Below, one piece after another: positions 52,987-61,929 of a stretch of DNA of 64,000 bases. The DNA lies in the NCBI GenBank assembly GCA_002049495.1, contig LLYS01000006.1:119601-183600 (forward strand). The letters are read 5' to 3'. The stretch comes from Epsilonproteobacteria bacterium tcs-49 (GTDB lineage Bacteria > Campylobacterota > Campylobacteria > Campylobacterales > Sulfurovaceae). A program made the position numbers and the translations under genes. Position 1 is the first letter of the stretch. Each line of letters opens with the position of its first letter. The notes beneath the pieces were generated by a model. It was not told the origin of the DNA, did no database searches, and saw nothing but the letters and a program-made list of their open reading frames with translations.

Positions 52987-54821
52987 TACTCTACCTTAAA
53001 ATCTTTCAGCGCGATCTCTACCGCGCGGTCAAAATCCATAATCTCTCCTCCGTTGTCGGCCCTGAACGCTTCGGCGTCTTTACGCGAAGCGAAGGCGTAT
53101 TTGCTCGTAGGCGTCATCGTTCCCGCTTTTTTACTGCCCACGACGTAGAAGGCTTGCTTCGCATCGATAAAGCGCAGCGTCTTGGCATCGACGACTTTGA
53201 TCTTTTGCAGCGGCAAACGCTTGATATGCAGATCCTCCGCCACACAGTGCAGGGAGCAGTATTGGCGCGCTTTGCCGTCAAGCTCGGCACTGTGGTTTGT
53301 TTTGTAAAACTTGGGCAGATTCATTCCGCATACCACGCCGGAAAACTTGTCCGCACCCTGCTGCACGATCACCGCCCGCTCTTTGTCCACGCTTTGAAAC
53401 ATCTTCCCGCCGCCTCCGTGGTGGCTGTGTCCGGAGCGGTTCATCCCGTAGGTTTGAAATACGTACACTTTGTATACGTTAAGCCACAGATAAAAGATAA
53501 TAAGCGAAGAGGCGAAAACAAACGCCCCCGCCTTGCGCAAACGGCTCGCTTCAAAGAAGTTGATCCGCTTGGCCATGATCGCAAAAGCCCAGATGCCCGC
53601 AAGGTAGTTGAAAAAAGTAAAGCTGTGGACCCACGCATCCTTTCTGGTCGCCAGGTTGCCCACTTTCTCCGCGTCGATCCCAAAGCCCTGAATAAAGCCG
53701 TTGGCGATATTTGCGTAGGTGTGCAGAAAGAAAAACTCCACCGTATGGGAAAGCCCGCCGATGATAAAGATGGGCGAAAACGCGTAGCCCAGGGTATAAA
53801 AGGTTTTGCTAAAATCGGCTTTAAGCAGCTTTGAAGCAAGAAACATCCCCGCAAATACCAGCGCCAGCGTACTTAGTGTAGCGTAGGTAAAGGCAAAAAT
53901 CCCCACCGCGTCCAGGGAACCGAAATCCACAAACTGCGACGCCCACTGCGCGCTGACGCTCCAGGGCAGCGCATCGACGATGGCACTTCTGCCAAGGGCG
54001 TGGTGGAAATTCATCGTGATCGTAATCGCCGCGGTGATCAGGATAAAGGTCCACACCTCCGCTTTATTGTATTTGAACTTGCCAAACAGCGAAAAGGAGG
54101 GTTTTTTGAATTTGTAACTTACCGATTCGCACGCCGCGGAACAATCCATACACAGCGTACAATCCTCCATGGAGTTTTTCTTGTCGAAGGTAAAGGGTTT
54201 GAGGTTGTAGCTGCACGCCTTGGCACAGTCAAAGGTTTTACACTCGCCGCAATCCTCATTGTAGGTCCCCAGCCAGGTGGAGGAGACTTTATGGTACCCC
54301 CTTGTCAGCGATCCGATGGGGCAGATATATTTGCAGTAAGCCATATCTTTATATAAAAAATACACGATAAACGCCAAAAGCGTCATCCCCCCAAAAAGCA
54401 GTGCCGTCGCAAGCGGGGTTTTAAACAGTCCGGGCGCGGCGTAGTAGACTCCCCACCAGCCAAAAAAGATCAGCATCAACCCGATAAAGCGGTTTTGCAA
54501 AAACCTGGGCATGGGCTTTTGCAGTCCCCATCTGGTAATATACTTGCCCAAAAAGCCGTGGGGACAGATCCCGCAAAAGATCCGCCCCATCGTCGAAAGG
54601 CTCAATACCATAAAAAAGGACCAAAAAAGCCCCCAGAACAGGTATCTGGTAAAGATATTATCACCGCTTTGATGCACGAAGCCGTAGTAGATGCCGTAAA
54701 AAAACAGCAGCGCCACCGCGGCTTTGAGTACAAACAAAAAGATCTGGTTTTTAAATAGAAAGCCCAGAAGGGGCATTCCGTAGATATCGTTGCGGTCTCG
54801 CTTTTTAAACTCCGTCATCAA
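52986..54821 (-). CDS. Membrane 4Fe-4S protein (NosR/NapH-like) fused to a NosL-like domain
   Basis: A 611-residue protein with about ten membrane helices. Cysteine pairs RIFCGICPHG and YCKYICPIG face the cytoplasmic side of the first helices, as in NapH/NosR. Two [4Fe-4S] motifs follow (DCGECKTFDCAKAC, DCTLCMDCSAAC). Near residue 475 a GHSHHGGGG metal-binding run precedes a C-terminal domain (about 490-611) with CGM, YCSLHC and GTMTPTSKYAFASRKDAEAF, the pattern of NosL, a Cu(I)-binding protein. It probably moves electrons across the membrane to reduce or handle a metal in the periplasm. It sits between the TonB receptor and exbB. Confidence 0.86.
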   Translation of the reverse strand: MMTEFKKRDRNDIYGMPLLGFLFKNQIFLFVLKAAVALLFFYGIYYGFVHQSGDNIFTRYLFWGLFWSFFMVLSLSTMGRIFCGICPHGFLGKYITRWGLQKPMPRFLQNRFIGLMLIFFGWWGVYYAAPGLFKTPLATALLFGGMTLLAFIVYFLYKDMAYCKYICPIGSLTRGYHKVSSTWLGTYNEDCGECKTFDCAKACSYNLKPFTFDKKNSMEDCTLCMDCSAACESVSYKFKKPSFSLFGKFKYNKAEVWTFILITAAITITMNFHHALGRSAIVDALPWSVSAQWASQFVDFGSLDAVGIFAFTYATLSTLALVFAGMFLASKLLKADFSKTFYTLGYAFSPIFIIGGLSHTVEFFFLHTYANIANGFIQGFGIDAEKVGNLATRKDAWVHSFTFFNYLAGIWAFAIMAKRINFFEASRLRKAGAFVFASSLIIFYLWLNVYKVYVFQTYGMNRSGHSHHGGGGKMFQSVDKERAVIVQQGADKFSGVVCGMNLPKFYKTNHSAELDGKARQYCSLHCVAEDLHIKRLPLQKIKVVDAKTLRFIDAKQAFYVVGSKKAGTMTPTSKYAFASRKDAEAFRADNGGEIMDFDRAVEIALKDFKVE

Positions 54822-54827
54822 CTATCC

Positions 54828-57032
54828 TTAAAAGGTCATGGAAAGGCCGGCGGTAAAGGTTCTGCCGGGGTTGACGACCAAGGAGATATCCTCCTGGTCA
54901 TAGCTGCCGTCGTAATTGGTATCACCGTGTGAACGGGCGGTATTGAAGTAGCGCTTATCCAGCAGATTGTCCACTCTGGCAAAAAAGTCCACGTCAAAGC
55001 CCCCGATTTTATAGGTATAGCTCGTAAGCAGATTGAGCGTCGCGTAACCGGGCATTCTAAAGCGGTTCATCTCATCGGCGTAGTAGCTCGATTGGGCAAA
55101 CAACTCCGGGGAGATGGTCAAGTTCTGTACCGGGGAGATATCCATGGAGAGGTTGATTGTATGCTCGGACGTTCTGGGTACCGTATTGCCCGCCAGGTTG
55201 TAACTGGTGGTCGTATAAGCTCCGGGTGCCGGGCTGTAGGGGTTCCCAAGTCCCAAAGTAAAGTTATCGTACTTTTTAAACTCCGCATCCAGATAGGTAT
55301 AAGCCAGATCCATACGCACCGTTTGCGAAAGCTGCGATCCAAGGCTGAGTTCCAACCCTCTGTTGCGCACGTCGCCGATATTTTCATACCGGCTGGTGGT
55401 CCCGCTGCCCGCTTTGGCGTACTGTCCGATCGAGGACATGATGTAATCATCCCGATCGATTTGAAAGATCGCCACGTCGTACTCGAAGTTTGCCGCCAAC
55501 TCCTGCGTATAGCCCCGCAGCCCGATCTCGTAATTGAGTGACTCCTCCGGTTTGAGCGCGGTATTGTTCAGCGTCGATCCGGTCGGCGAGATCGTCCCCG
55601 CAAACAGTTGGCTGATCGTAGGCGTTCTAAAGCCCGTGGAGATGTTGGTATAAAGCGAATGCGTGTCGCCCAGGGCGTATGTCAACCCAAGACGGTAGGA
55701 ATCCACGTAGAAGTTTTTATCCAGCGCGAGGGTATTGAGATAATCTTTATAATCGTAACTGATCTGGTCATATCTGGCGTTTGCCGTCGCCACAAGAGCG
55801 TCGCTGAGCTGGTATTTCAACTCCCCGTAGACCGCTTGCATATCCTCATCGGTCTTATCGTTTTGCGTAACCGTTCCGGCATTGTACACCGTGGGAGAGA
55901 AGGGACTGGTTTTGAAATCCACACGGTATTTTTCCAGGTTTTCATACTGGTTGGCCCGCAGATCCAGCCCGACCATCGCCCCGAACTTTTCGGTGGGGAT
56001 GCGCAGTTCACTTTTAAACCCCTGCTGCTTCTGCTCATATTCGTTTTTGGTGGTATAAGCTTCATCGTTTGTCACGGGGTTCCCCGCCGCGTCGTATTTT
56101 TGCGGGGCGGAAACGAAATCGGTCTCGTCGGTATAACGGTAAACGTTCGCAAGCAGGTTCATCCCGCTGTCAAAATCTCTGGAATAGGTGGCATAAACCT
56201 TGACCAGATCCACGTCGTAGTGTCTGGTATAGTCCCGGTTGTCTCCCGTACCGTCATCGATACTTTCGGGATTGATCTCGGCCTGGGTCAAGCCCTTGAC
56301 CGTCCCGTGGGAATCCTTTTCCCGGTTTGAATCCTCAAAACCTACGGTGATATCGCTGTACATATCCAGATAATACTGCAGCTTCCCGTTGACGTAACGG
56401 GTTTCATAATCGGAATCCTCCCAGTATCCGTCACTTTCGCGCTGGCTTGCCTGGACGTGGAAGTTGAGATCTTCGTTGGCGTATCCGGTGCGTACAAGCC
56501 CTTTTTTATACCCGTAGCTGCCCTTTTCCAGGTCGATTTTGGTGTTGTCGTATTTCGCACCCTTTTTTGTGGTGATAACCACCGCACCCGCCAGGGCATC
56601 CTCACCGAAAAGATAACTCGCGCCCCCTTTGATCACTTTGATATTTTCGATATTGTCCAGATCGATATTGACCCGTCCGGTCCGCTCAAAAACGGGAACG
56701 CCGTCAATGACTACCGCTACGCCGGGCTTTTCGCCCATGTAGCGCTGATTTTCCACCCCTCTGATATGCAGTTTCAAACTATCGCCGCTTTGTACCTCCG
56801 TCGTCAATCCCGGGATCTTTTTCAGCACCTGCTGAATATTTTCCACGTGGGCCTTATCAACGGTTTCGCCTTTGATTGTTGATACATTTGAAACCTCCGT
56901 CGCTTTGGATTCAAATCTATCATCAATGGTCGTGGAGTCTACATTGATAACCCCCAGATCGCTCGCGGATGCCGACGTGGCAAACAGTGCCGTAATCAGT
57001 GCAACGTTTCGTGATAACTCTTTTACTCTCAT
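54828..57032 (-). CDS. TonB-dependent outer-membrane receptor
   Basis: About 734 residues from the ATG at 57032 (GGGAGAG upstream), with a signal peptide (VALITALFATSASA). A plug domain follows (ending near GAVVITTKKGAKYDNT), and then a 22-strand barrel ending in aromatic Phe (TAGLSMTF). A TonB box candidate lies just after the signal (LGVINVDSTTIDD). The best fit is a metal or metallophore receptor (FepA/OprC-like). The operon partners point to copper or iron; the sequence alone does not decide. Six bases separate it from the iron-sulfur/NosL gene. Confidence 0.93.
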   Translation of the reverse strand: MRVKELSRNVALITALFATSASASDLGVINVDSTTIDDRFESKATEVSNVSTIKGETVDKAHVENIQQVLKKIPGLTTEVQSGDSLKLHIRGVENQRYMGEKPGVAVVIDGVPVFERTGRVNIDLDNIENIKVIKGGASYLFGEDALAGAVVITTKKGAKYDNTKIDLEKGSYGYKKGLVRTGYANEDLNFHVQASQRESDGYWEDSDYETRYVNGKLQYYLDMYSDITVGFEDSNREKDSHGTVKGLTQAEINPESIDDGTGDNRDYTRHYDVDLVKVYATYSRDFDSGMNLLANVYRYTDETDFVSAPQKYDAAGNPVTNDEAYTTKNEYEQKQQGFKSELRIPTEKFGAMVGLDLRANQYENLEKYRVDFKTSPFSPTVYNAGTVTQNDKTDEDMQAVYGELKYQLSDALVATANARYDQISYDYKDYLNTLALDKNFYVDSYRLGLTYALGDTHSLYTNISTGFRTPTISQLFAGTISPTGSTLNNTALKPEESLNYEIGLRGYTQELAANFEYDVAIFQIDRDDYIMSSIGQYAKAGSGTTSRYENIGDVRNRGLELSLGSQLSQTVRMDLAYTYLDAEFKKYDNFTLGLGNPYSPAPGAYTTTSYNLAGNTVPRTSEHTINLSMDISPVQNLTISPELFAQSSYYADEMNRFRMPGYATLNLLTSYTYKIGGFDVDFFARVDNLLDKRYFNTARSHGDTNYDGSYDQEDISLVVNPGRTFTAGLSMTF

Positions 57033-57098
57033 ATACTCTCCCAATGAAAAAATTTTCAAATTATTACAAGAGTGTGTTAATCTTCTGTTAACTGTTTC

Positions 57099-57171
57099 AA
57101 GAGGTATTTTGTATGAAAACTATGCAGTTCTAACCTTTTCTTAAATTAAATCCTGTATCATAAGAGGTATT
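57099..57171. repeat. Direct repeat AAGAGGTATT x2 in the divergent tonB-receptor/BCCT region
   Basis: AAGAGGTATT occurs at 57099-57108 and 57162-57171 on the + strand, 63 bp apart, in the 170-bp gap between the receptor and the BCCT gene. The gap also has GTTAA...GTTAAC near 57075-57092. Possible operators; no regulator is known. Confidence 0.3.
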
Positions 57172-57202
57172 AAAACCGCTAACTGCGTTTTAAGGAGCTG
57201 CC

Positions 57203-58846
57203 GTGAAAATAGCCACTACCGGTATCTTTCGGGGGATGAATCGGAAGATGTCGATCATGAGTCTTTTTGTGATCCTGCTCAGCGTCGCCATCACGGGGTA
57301 CTATCCCGACAAAAGCGGCCAAGCCCTGCAGGCGCTGCGGAGCTACCTCAACCCCTTTTTGGAGTGGTATTACGTCCTGCTTGTGGGATTTTTGCTCTTT
57401 TTTATGATCTGGCTGGGGATGGGACGCTACCGCAATATCCGCTTAGGCGGTGATTTGGAACAACCCGAGTTTACCTTCTTCTCCTGGGTCTCCATGCTTT
57501 TTGCGGCGGGAACGGGCGTAGGTATTCTCTTCTGGTCGGTGGCACAACCCATTATGCAGTTTCAAGACAACCCTTTTACCGGCAGTGCTATGGACCCCGA
57601 AGCGGCGATTACGGGGATGAGTCTGAGCTATTTCCACTGGGGACTTAACGGCTGGGCGATCTTCTCTTTCATCGCTATTACGATGGCGTATTTCTCCTAT
57701 CGCCACGACTATCCCCTCACCGTCCGCTCTTCGCTCTACCCTATTCTGGGGCGCCACGCCGACAGTTGGCTGGGAGATTTTATCGACGTCTTAGCCGTTT
57801 TCGGTACGGTATTTGGCATCGCCACGACCCTGGGACTGGGCGTGGAGCAGATGAATGCGGGGCTGGAGCAGGTAGCGGGGATCGCCTCTTCGCAAAGTTT
57901 TCAACTGACGGTGATGACAGGTATCATGCTCATCGCCACCGTTTCGGTCCTTTCGGGGGTCAACAAGGGCGTGCGGCTGCTTTCCGAAGCCAACTTCTGG
58001 CTCAGTATCGTGGCGCTGGCATTTTTACTGTTTTTTGGCCCCACGCAGTATCTCATCGGCGTTACCGTCGAAGCGACGGGGCACTATATGCAAAATATTC
58101 TGCGCCTGACCTTTCATACCAACGTGACCCACGACAGCGACTGGCAATCGGTATGGACGGTGTTTTTCTGGGGCTGGTGGATCGCCTGGTCTCCTTTTGT
58201 GGGGATGTTTATCGCCCGTATTTCCCGGGGACGGACCTTTGGCGAATTTGTCGCGGGCGTACTGCTGACACCTACGCTTATCACCATCGTATGGATCGGG
58301 CTTTTCGGCGGCAGCGCGCTGTATGAGGAGCTGTTTATGGCCAGAGGCATCGTGGATGCGGTCAATTACGACGTCTCCTCCGCGCTTTTCGTGATGCTTG
58401 AAAACCTCGACGTCGGTTTGCTCGGGACGATCATGTCCTATCTGATGCTGGTACTTATCGCCACCTATCTCATCACCTCCGCCAACGCCGGAACGCTGGT
58501 TATCACCACCATTTTAGCCGCTGGTTCCACATCGCCGCCGTCTGGTCACAGGGCGCTGTGGGGTATCGTTTTGACGCTGCTTACGGGTGTTCTGATCGTC
58601 GCGGGCGGGTTGCAAACGCTGCAAGCGGCGGTCATCTCCGCGGCCCTGCCCTTTTCGGCGGTGATTTTGATCATGATAGCGGGTCTTTTAAAAAGCCTCA
58701 GTCTTGAACGTACCGTTACCCGCTCCGGTAACGAAAGCGCTCCGGCACGCGAACCCTGGGTCGTTCCCGAAGAGACCGGCGAAGAGGGAGTTATCATGGA
58801 TCAGCTCAATCCCGACGTAGAGGAAAAGGAACCCGAATACAAATAA
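57203..58846 (+). CDS. BCCT-family transporter (betaine/choline/carnitine)
   Basis: A 547-residue membrane protein with 12 expected helices and the family signature FFWGWWIAWSPFVGMFIARISRGRT (split here by helix 8), plus AGTGVGILFWSVAQP in the glycine-rich helix. It starts at GTG, with AAGGAG six bases upstream. A charged C-terminal tail (PEETGEEGVIMD) may sense osmotic strength, as in BetP. It most likely takes up glycine betaine or choline with Na+ or H+. The substrate is not fixed by sequence. Confidence 0.93.
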   Translation: MKIATTGIFRGMNRKMSIMSLFVILLSVAITGYYPDKSGQALQALRSYLNPFLEWYYVLLVGFLLFFMIWLGMGRYRNIRLGGDLEQPEFTFFSWVSMLFAAGTGVGILFWSVAQPIMQFQDNPFTGSAMDPEAAITGMSLSYFHWGLNGWAIFSFIAITMAYFSYRHDYPLTVRSSLYPILGRHADSWLGDFIDVLAVFGTVFGIATTLGLGVEQMNAGLEQVAGIASSQSFQLTVMTGIMLIATVSVLSGVNKGVRLLSEANFWLSIVALAFLLFFGPTQYLIGVTVEATGHYMQNILRLTFHTNVTHDSDWQSVWTVFFWGWWIAWSPFVGMFIARISRGRTFGEFVAGVLLTPTLITIVWIGLFGGSALYEELFMARGIVDAVNYDVSSALFVMLENLDVGLLGTIMSYLMLVLIATYLITSANAGTLVITTILAAGSTSPPSGHRALWGIVLTLLTGVLIVAGGLQTLQAAVISAALPFSAVILIMIAGLLKSLSLERTVTRSGNESAPAREPWVVPEETGEEGVIMDQLNPDVEEKEPEYK

Positions 58847-58865
58847 TCCTCCCCCTTTAAAAGCT

Positions 58866-58905
58866 CCCTTTTGTTATAATATCCTCCAAATTTACGACAA
58901 AAGGG
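58866..58905 (+). promoter_or_regulatory. 9-bp dyad flanking the -10 box of the MutS7 gene
   Basis: CCCTTTTGT (58866-58874) and its exact reverse complement ACAAAAGGG (58897-58905) lie on both sides of a perfect TATAAT (58875-58880). The right arm also contains the AAAGGG ribosome-binding site, three bases before the ATG. If transcription starts about seven bases after TATAAT, the left arm is not transcribed. The dyad would then work at the DNA level as a repressor site; read-through from the BCCT gene would give an RNA hairpin. Confidence 0.5.
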
Positions 58906-58908
58906 TTT

Positions 58909-61854
58909 ATGTTGAGCAACGCAGAGATCAATGAGCTTTTACACAGTAAAAAGGAGCTTCTGACCGAGATCTACTTTAAACTGCAAACCCTTTTTGAACA
59001 AAAATACGGCAAAGATACCGTCGTTATGATCGAACTGGGCACCTTTTTTGAAGTCTACGAAGTGGACAACGGGGAGAAAAAGATCGGCAAAGCCAAAGAG
59101 ATCGCCGAACTGCTCAACATCCAACTGACGCGCAAAAATAAAAACATTCTGGAAAACTCCGTGGAAAACCCTCTCATGGCGGGGGTTCCCTCTATCAGCT
59201 TCGAAAAGCATCTCAGCCGCATCATCGGCGAAGAGAAATACACCGTCGTCGTCATCCGCCAGCGCGGTATTCCCCCAAAGATCACACGCTATATCGACAC
59301 CATCATCAGCCCCGGAACCAACTTTGACTACGTCACGAAGCAGGATGAAAACAATATCACCTCCCTGGTCATCGACTGCAACAAGGGGATCTATTCGGTA
59401 GGCTACAGCGCCGTAGACGTCACCACGGGCAAATGCTTCCACAACGAGGTCCACGGCACCAGCGAAGATAAAAGTTACGCCCTTGATGAGGCGTTTAACT
59501 ATATGAATATGCACAAAACCAGCGAAGTGGTACTGCGCTTTGACGATAAAAATATCGAGGAAAAACAGATCGTGGAGTACCTGGAGCTCAAGGACAAAAC
59601 CTACCACGTCAGCACCTTCAATCCCAAAATCCACTACCAAAACGAACTGTTTAAAAGCATCTTTCAAGTCCAGTCGCTGCTTTCTCCCATCGAGTATCTG
59701 GATATGGAGCGCTATCTGCTCAGTTCCAAATCCCTGGCGATTTTGATCGATTTCATTATCGACCACGACCCCGCCATCGTGCAAAAACTCTCCTATCCCG
59801 TCAAACTCGACATCAGCAAATATATGTACCTGGGCAACAACGCCGTCGAACAGCTCAATATCATCCAAACGCCCCACAACCCGAGCCTTATCCGCCTGAT
59901 CAACGCCTGCTCCACGGCGATGGGTAAGCGGCTGCTCAAGGAGCGGCTGACCCATCCTATCAAGGATGAGACGGAGCTTAAGCGCCGCTACCTGCTTTCC
60001 AAGCGGCTTTTTGACCACCACAAACCCATCGACAACGAACTCTCCGACATCTACGATATCGAACGTCTTGCGCGGCGTATCAAGCTCAAGCGCATCGATC
60101 CTTTTGAGCTAAACTACCTGTACGATTCGCTGCTTTCGATCAAGCAGATCATCGAATACGTCGAAGAGTTCAACTTCATCAAGCCCCCGTGCAAAAGCCG
60201 CGAAATCGAAAACTTTCTGCAGACGATCAAAAGCACCTTTATCCTTGACATCACGGGCAAGTATCTGCTTAAAGACGTGGAGGAGAATCTGCTGCAAAAA
60301 AATATCCACGCCCAGATCGATACGCTGCAGGAGCAAAACGTGGAGCTGCTGGGCAAACTGCAGCAGATCCAGCGCCACATCGTCAGCTTTTTTGAAAAGA
60401 GCGACGAGGGGTTTGCCCCCATCGATCGGCTGGAAAAGGACGGCTTTTTCCTGACTATGACCAAAAGCCGTTTCAACCTGATCAAAGAGGAGCTGCTCAA
60501 ATCCCACGTCATCATCGATGATGAGCTGCTGCTGCTTAAAGATTTCAATATCAAGATGCAGACCAACTCGGTCAAACTGCGCCACGATTTCATCGATTCT
60601 ATCAGCGACAAATATGTCCACAACCTCCAAAAGCTTATCGAACTGAACAAAAAGGTGTATAAAGAAAAGATCGGGGAGTTTGAGTTCAAGTTTTCCACCC
60701 TGCTCTCAGAACTGGTGGGCTTTATCGCCGAGATCGACGTGACGGTATCCAACATCAAAGTCGCCAAAAAGCACAACTACGCCTGCCCCGAGATCGTCAC
60801 CGATGAAAACGCAAACTTTTTAGAACTCATCGACCTGCGCCACCCCATCATCGAAGCCGACGAGGAAGCGGGCGTGTACGTACCCAACGACATCATCATG
60901 GGCGATTTGAAAAAAGCGCGCAAAAAGCACAAAGACAACGTCATCGTCCAGAGCGCGAAAGAGGATGATCCAAAGATGCACGGCGTCTTGCTGTACGGTA
61001 TCAACAGTTCGGGCAAATCCTCGCTGATGAAGTCCATCGGTATCGCCGTTATCATGGCCCAGGCGGGCTTTTACGTCCCCGCAAGCTCCATGCGCTTTTG
61101 CCTGTTTGATTCACTCTTTACCCGCATCCGGGGAGACGACAACATCGCCAAAGGGCTTTCGAGCTTCGCCGTGGAGATGCTGGAACTGAAAAACATTTTC
61201 AACCGCGCGACAAAACACTCGCTGATTTTGGGGGATGAGATCAGCCACAGTACCGAAACAACCAGCGGGGTCAGTATCGTCGCCAGCGCCATACTCAAAC
61301 TGGCCAAACAGCAATCTTTGTTCGTATTTGCCACACACCTGCACCAGATCCCGCAGATCCCCGAGATCGAGAAGCTAAGCAATATCGTGTGCCTGCACCT
61401 AAGCGTGGTCTACAGCAAAAAAGACGACAAGCTGATCTTTGACAGAAAGCTTGCCCACGGCAGCGGCAGCAGCGTCTACGGGCTGGAATTTGCCAAATCG
61501 CTGCACATGGACAGGGAGTTTCTCGATACCGCCAACTCTATCCGCAAGCGCCTGAGCGACGAATACGACTCCATCGAGCGGCTGGGGCAGAAAAAGCGCA
61601 GCAAATACAATAAAAACCTCTACGTCACCACCTGCTCCATCTGCGGCGAAAGCGTCGATGACGTCCACCATATCAAAGAGCAGAACCAAGCCGATGAAAA
61701 CGGCTTTATCGACCACATGGACAAAGACCACAAATACAATCTCATCCCGCTGTGCAAAAAGCACCACCAGATGGTGCACGAGGGCAGGATCGTCATCAAC
61801 GGCTTTGTCACCACCTCCAAGGGACTGGAGCTGCACTACATAAAAAAAGATTAA
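58909..61854 (+). CDS. MutS7-type mismatch-repair ATPase with C-terminal HNH nuclease domain
   Basis: A 981-residue protein. The N-terminal domain keeps the mismatch-reading Phe-x-Glu of MutS (Phe46 and Glu48 in LGTFFEVYEVD). The connector, lever and clamp follow (about 130-650), then the ABC ATPase with Walker A GINSSGKSS (about 698-706), signature GLSSFAVEM and Walker B SLILGDEISHST. After the dimer region, residues about 907-970 form an HNH domain with zinc-like CSICGE, VHHIKEQNQAD, a second Asp-His block and CKKHHQMVHEG. This is the MutS7 layout, shared with octocoral mitochondrial MutS and some giant viruses. It could recognise and nick mismatched DNA by itself, without MutL or MutH. Confidence 0.95.
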   Translation: MLSNAEINELLHSKKELLTEIYFKLQTLFEQKYGKDTVVMIELGTFFEVYEVDNGEKKIGKAKEIAELLNIQLTRKNKNILENSVENPLMAGVPSISFEKHLSRIIGEEKYTVVVIRQRGIPPKITRYIDTIISPGTNFDYVTKQDENNITSLVIDCNKGIYSVGYSAVDVTTGKCFHNEVHGTSEDKSYALDEAFNYMNMHKTSEVVLRFDDKNIEEKQIVEYLELKDKTYHVSTFNPKIHYQNELFKSIFQVQSLLSPIEYLDMERYLLSSKSLAILIDFIIDHDPAIVQKLSYPVKLDISKYMYLGNNAVEQLNIIQTPHNPSLIRLINACSTAMGKRLLKERLTHPIKDETELKRRYLLSKRLFDHHKPIDNELSDIYDIERLARRIKLKRIDPFELNYLYDSLLSIKQIIEYVEEFNFIKPPCKSREIENFLQTIKSTFILDITGKYLLKDVEENLLQKNIHAQIDTLQEQNVELLGKLQQIQRHIVSFFEKSDEGFAPIDRLEKDGFFLTMTKSRFNLIKEELLKSHVIIDDELLLLKDFNIKMQTNSVKLRHDFIDSISDKYVHNLQKLIELNKKVYKEKIGEFEFKFSTLLSELVGFIAEIDVTVSNIKVAKKHNYACPEIVTDENANFLELIDLRHPIIEADEEAGVYVPNDIIMGDLKKARKKHKDNVIVQSAKEDDPKMHGVLLYGINSSGKSSLMKSIGIAVIMAQAGFYVPASSMRFCLFDSLFTRIRGDDNIAKGLSSFAVEMLELKNIFNRATKHSLILGDEISHSTETTSGVSIVASAILKLAKQQSLFVFATHLHQIPQIPEIEKLSNIVCLHLSVVYSKKDDKLIFDRKLAHGSGSSVYGLEFAKSLHMDREFLDTANSIRKRLSDEYDSIERLGQKKRSKYNKNLYVTTCSICGESVDDVHHIKEQNQADENGFIDHMDKDHKYNLIPLCKKHHQMVHEGRIVINGFVTTSKGLELHYIKKD

Positions 61855-61929
61855 ACCCTTCGGGTAACCGCCCCGCATTAGCATTGTTTCACGCGCATAG
61901 TGTTACAATCAAAAAAAACGGGGTAATCT

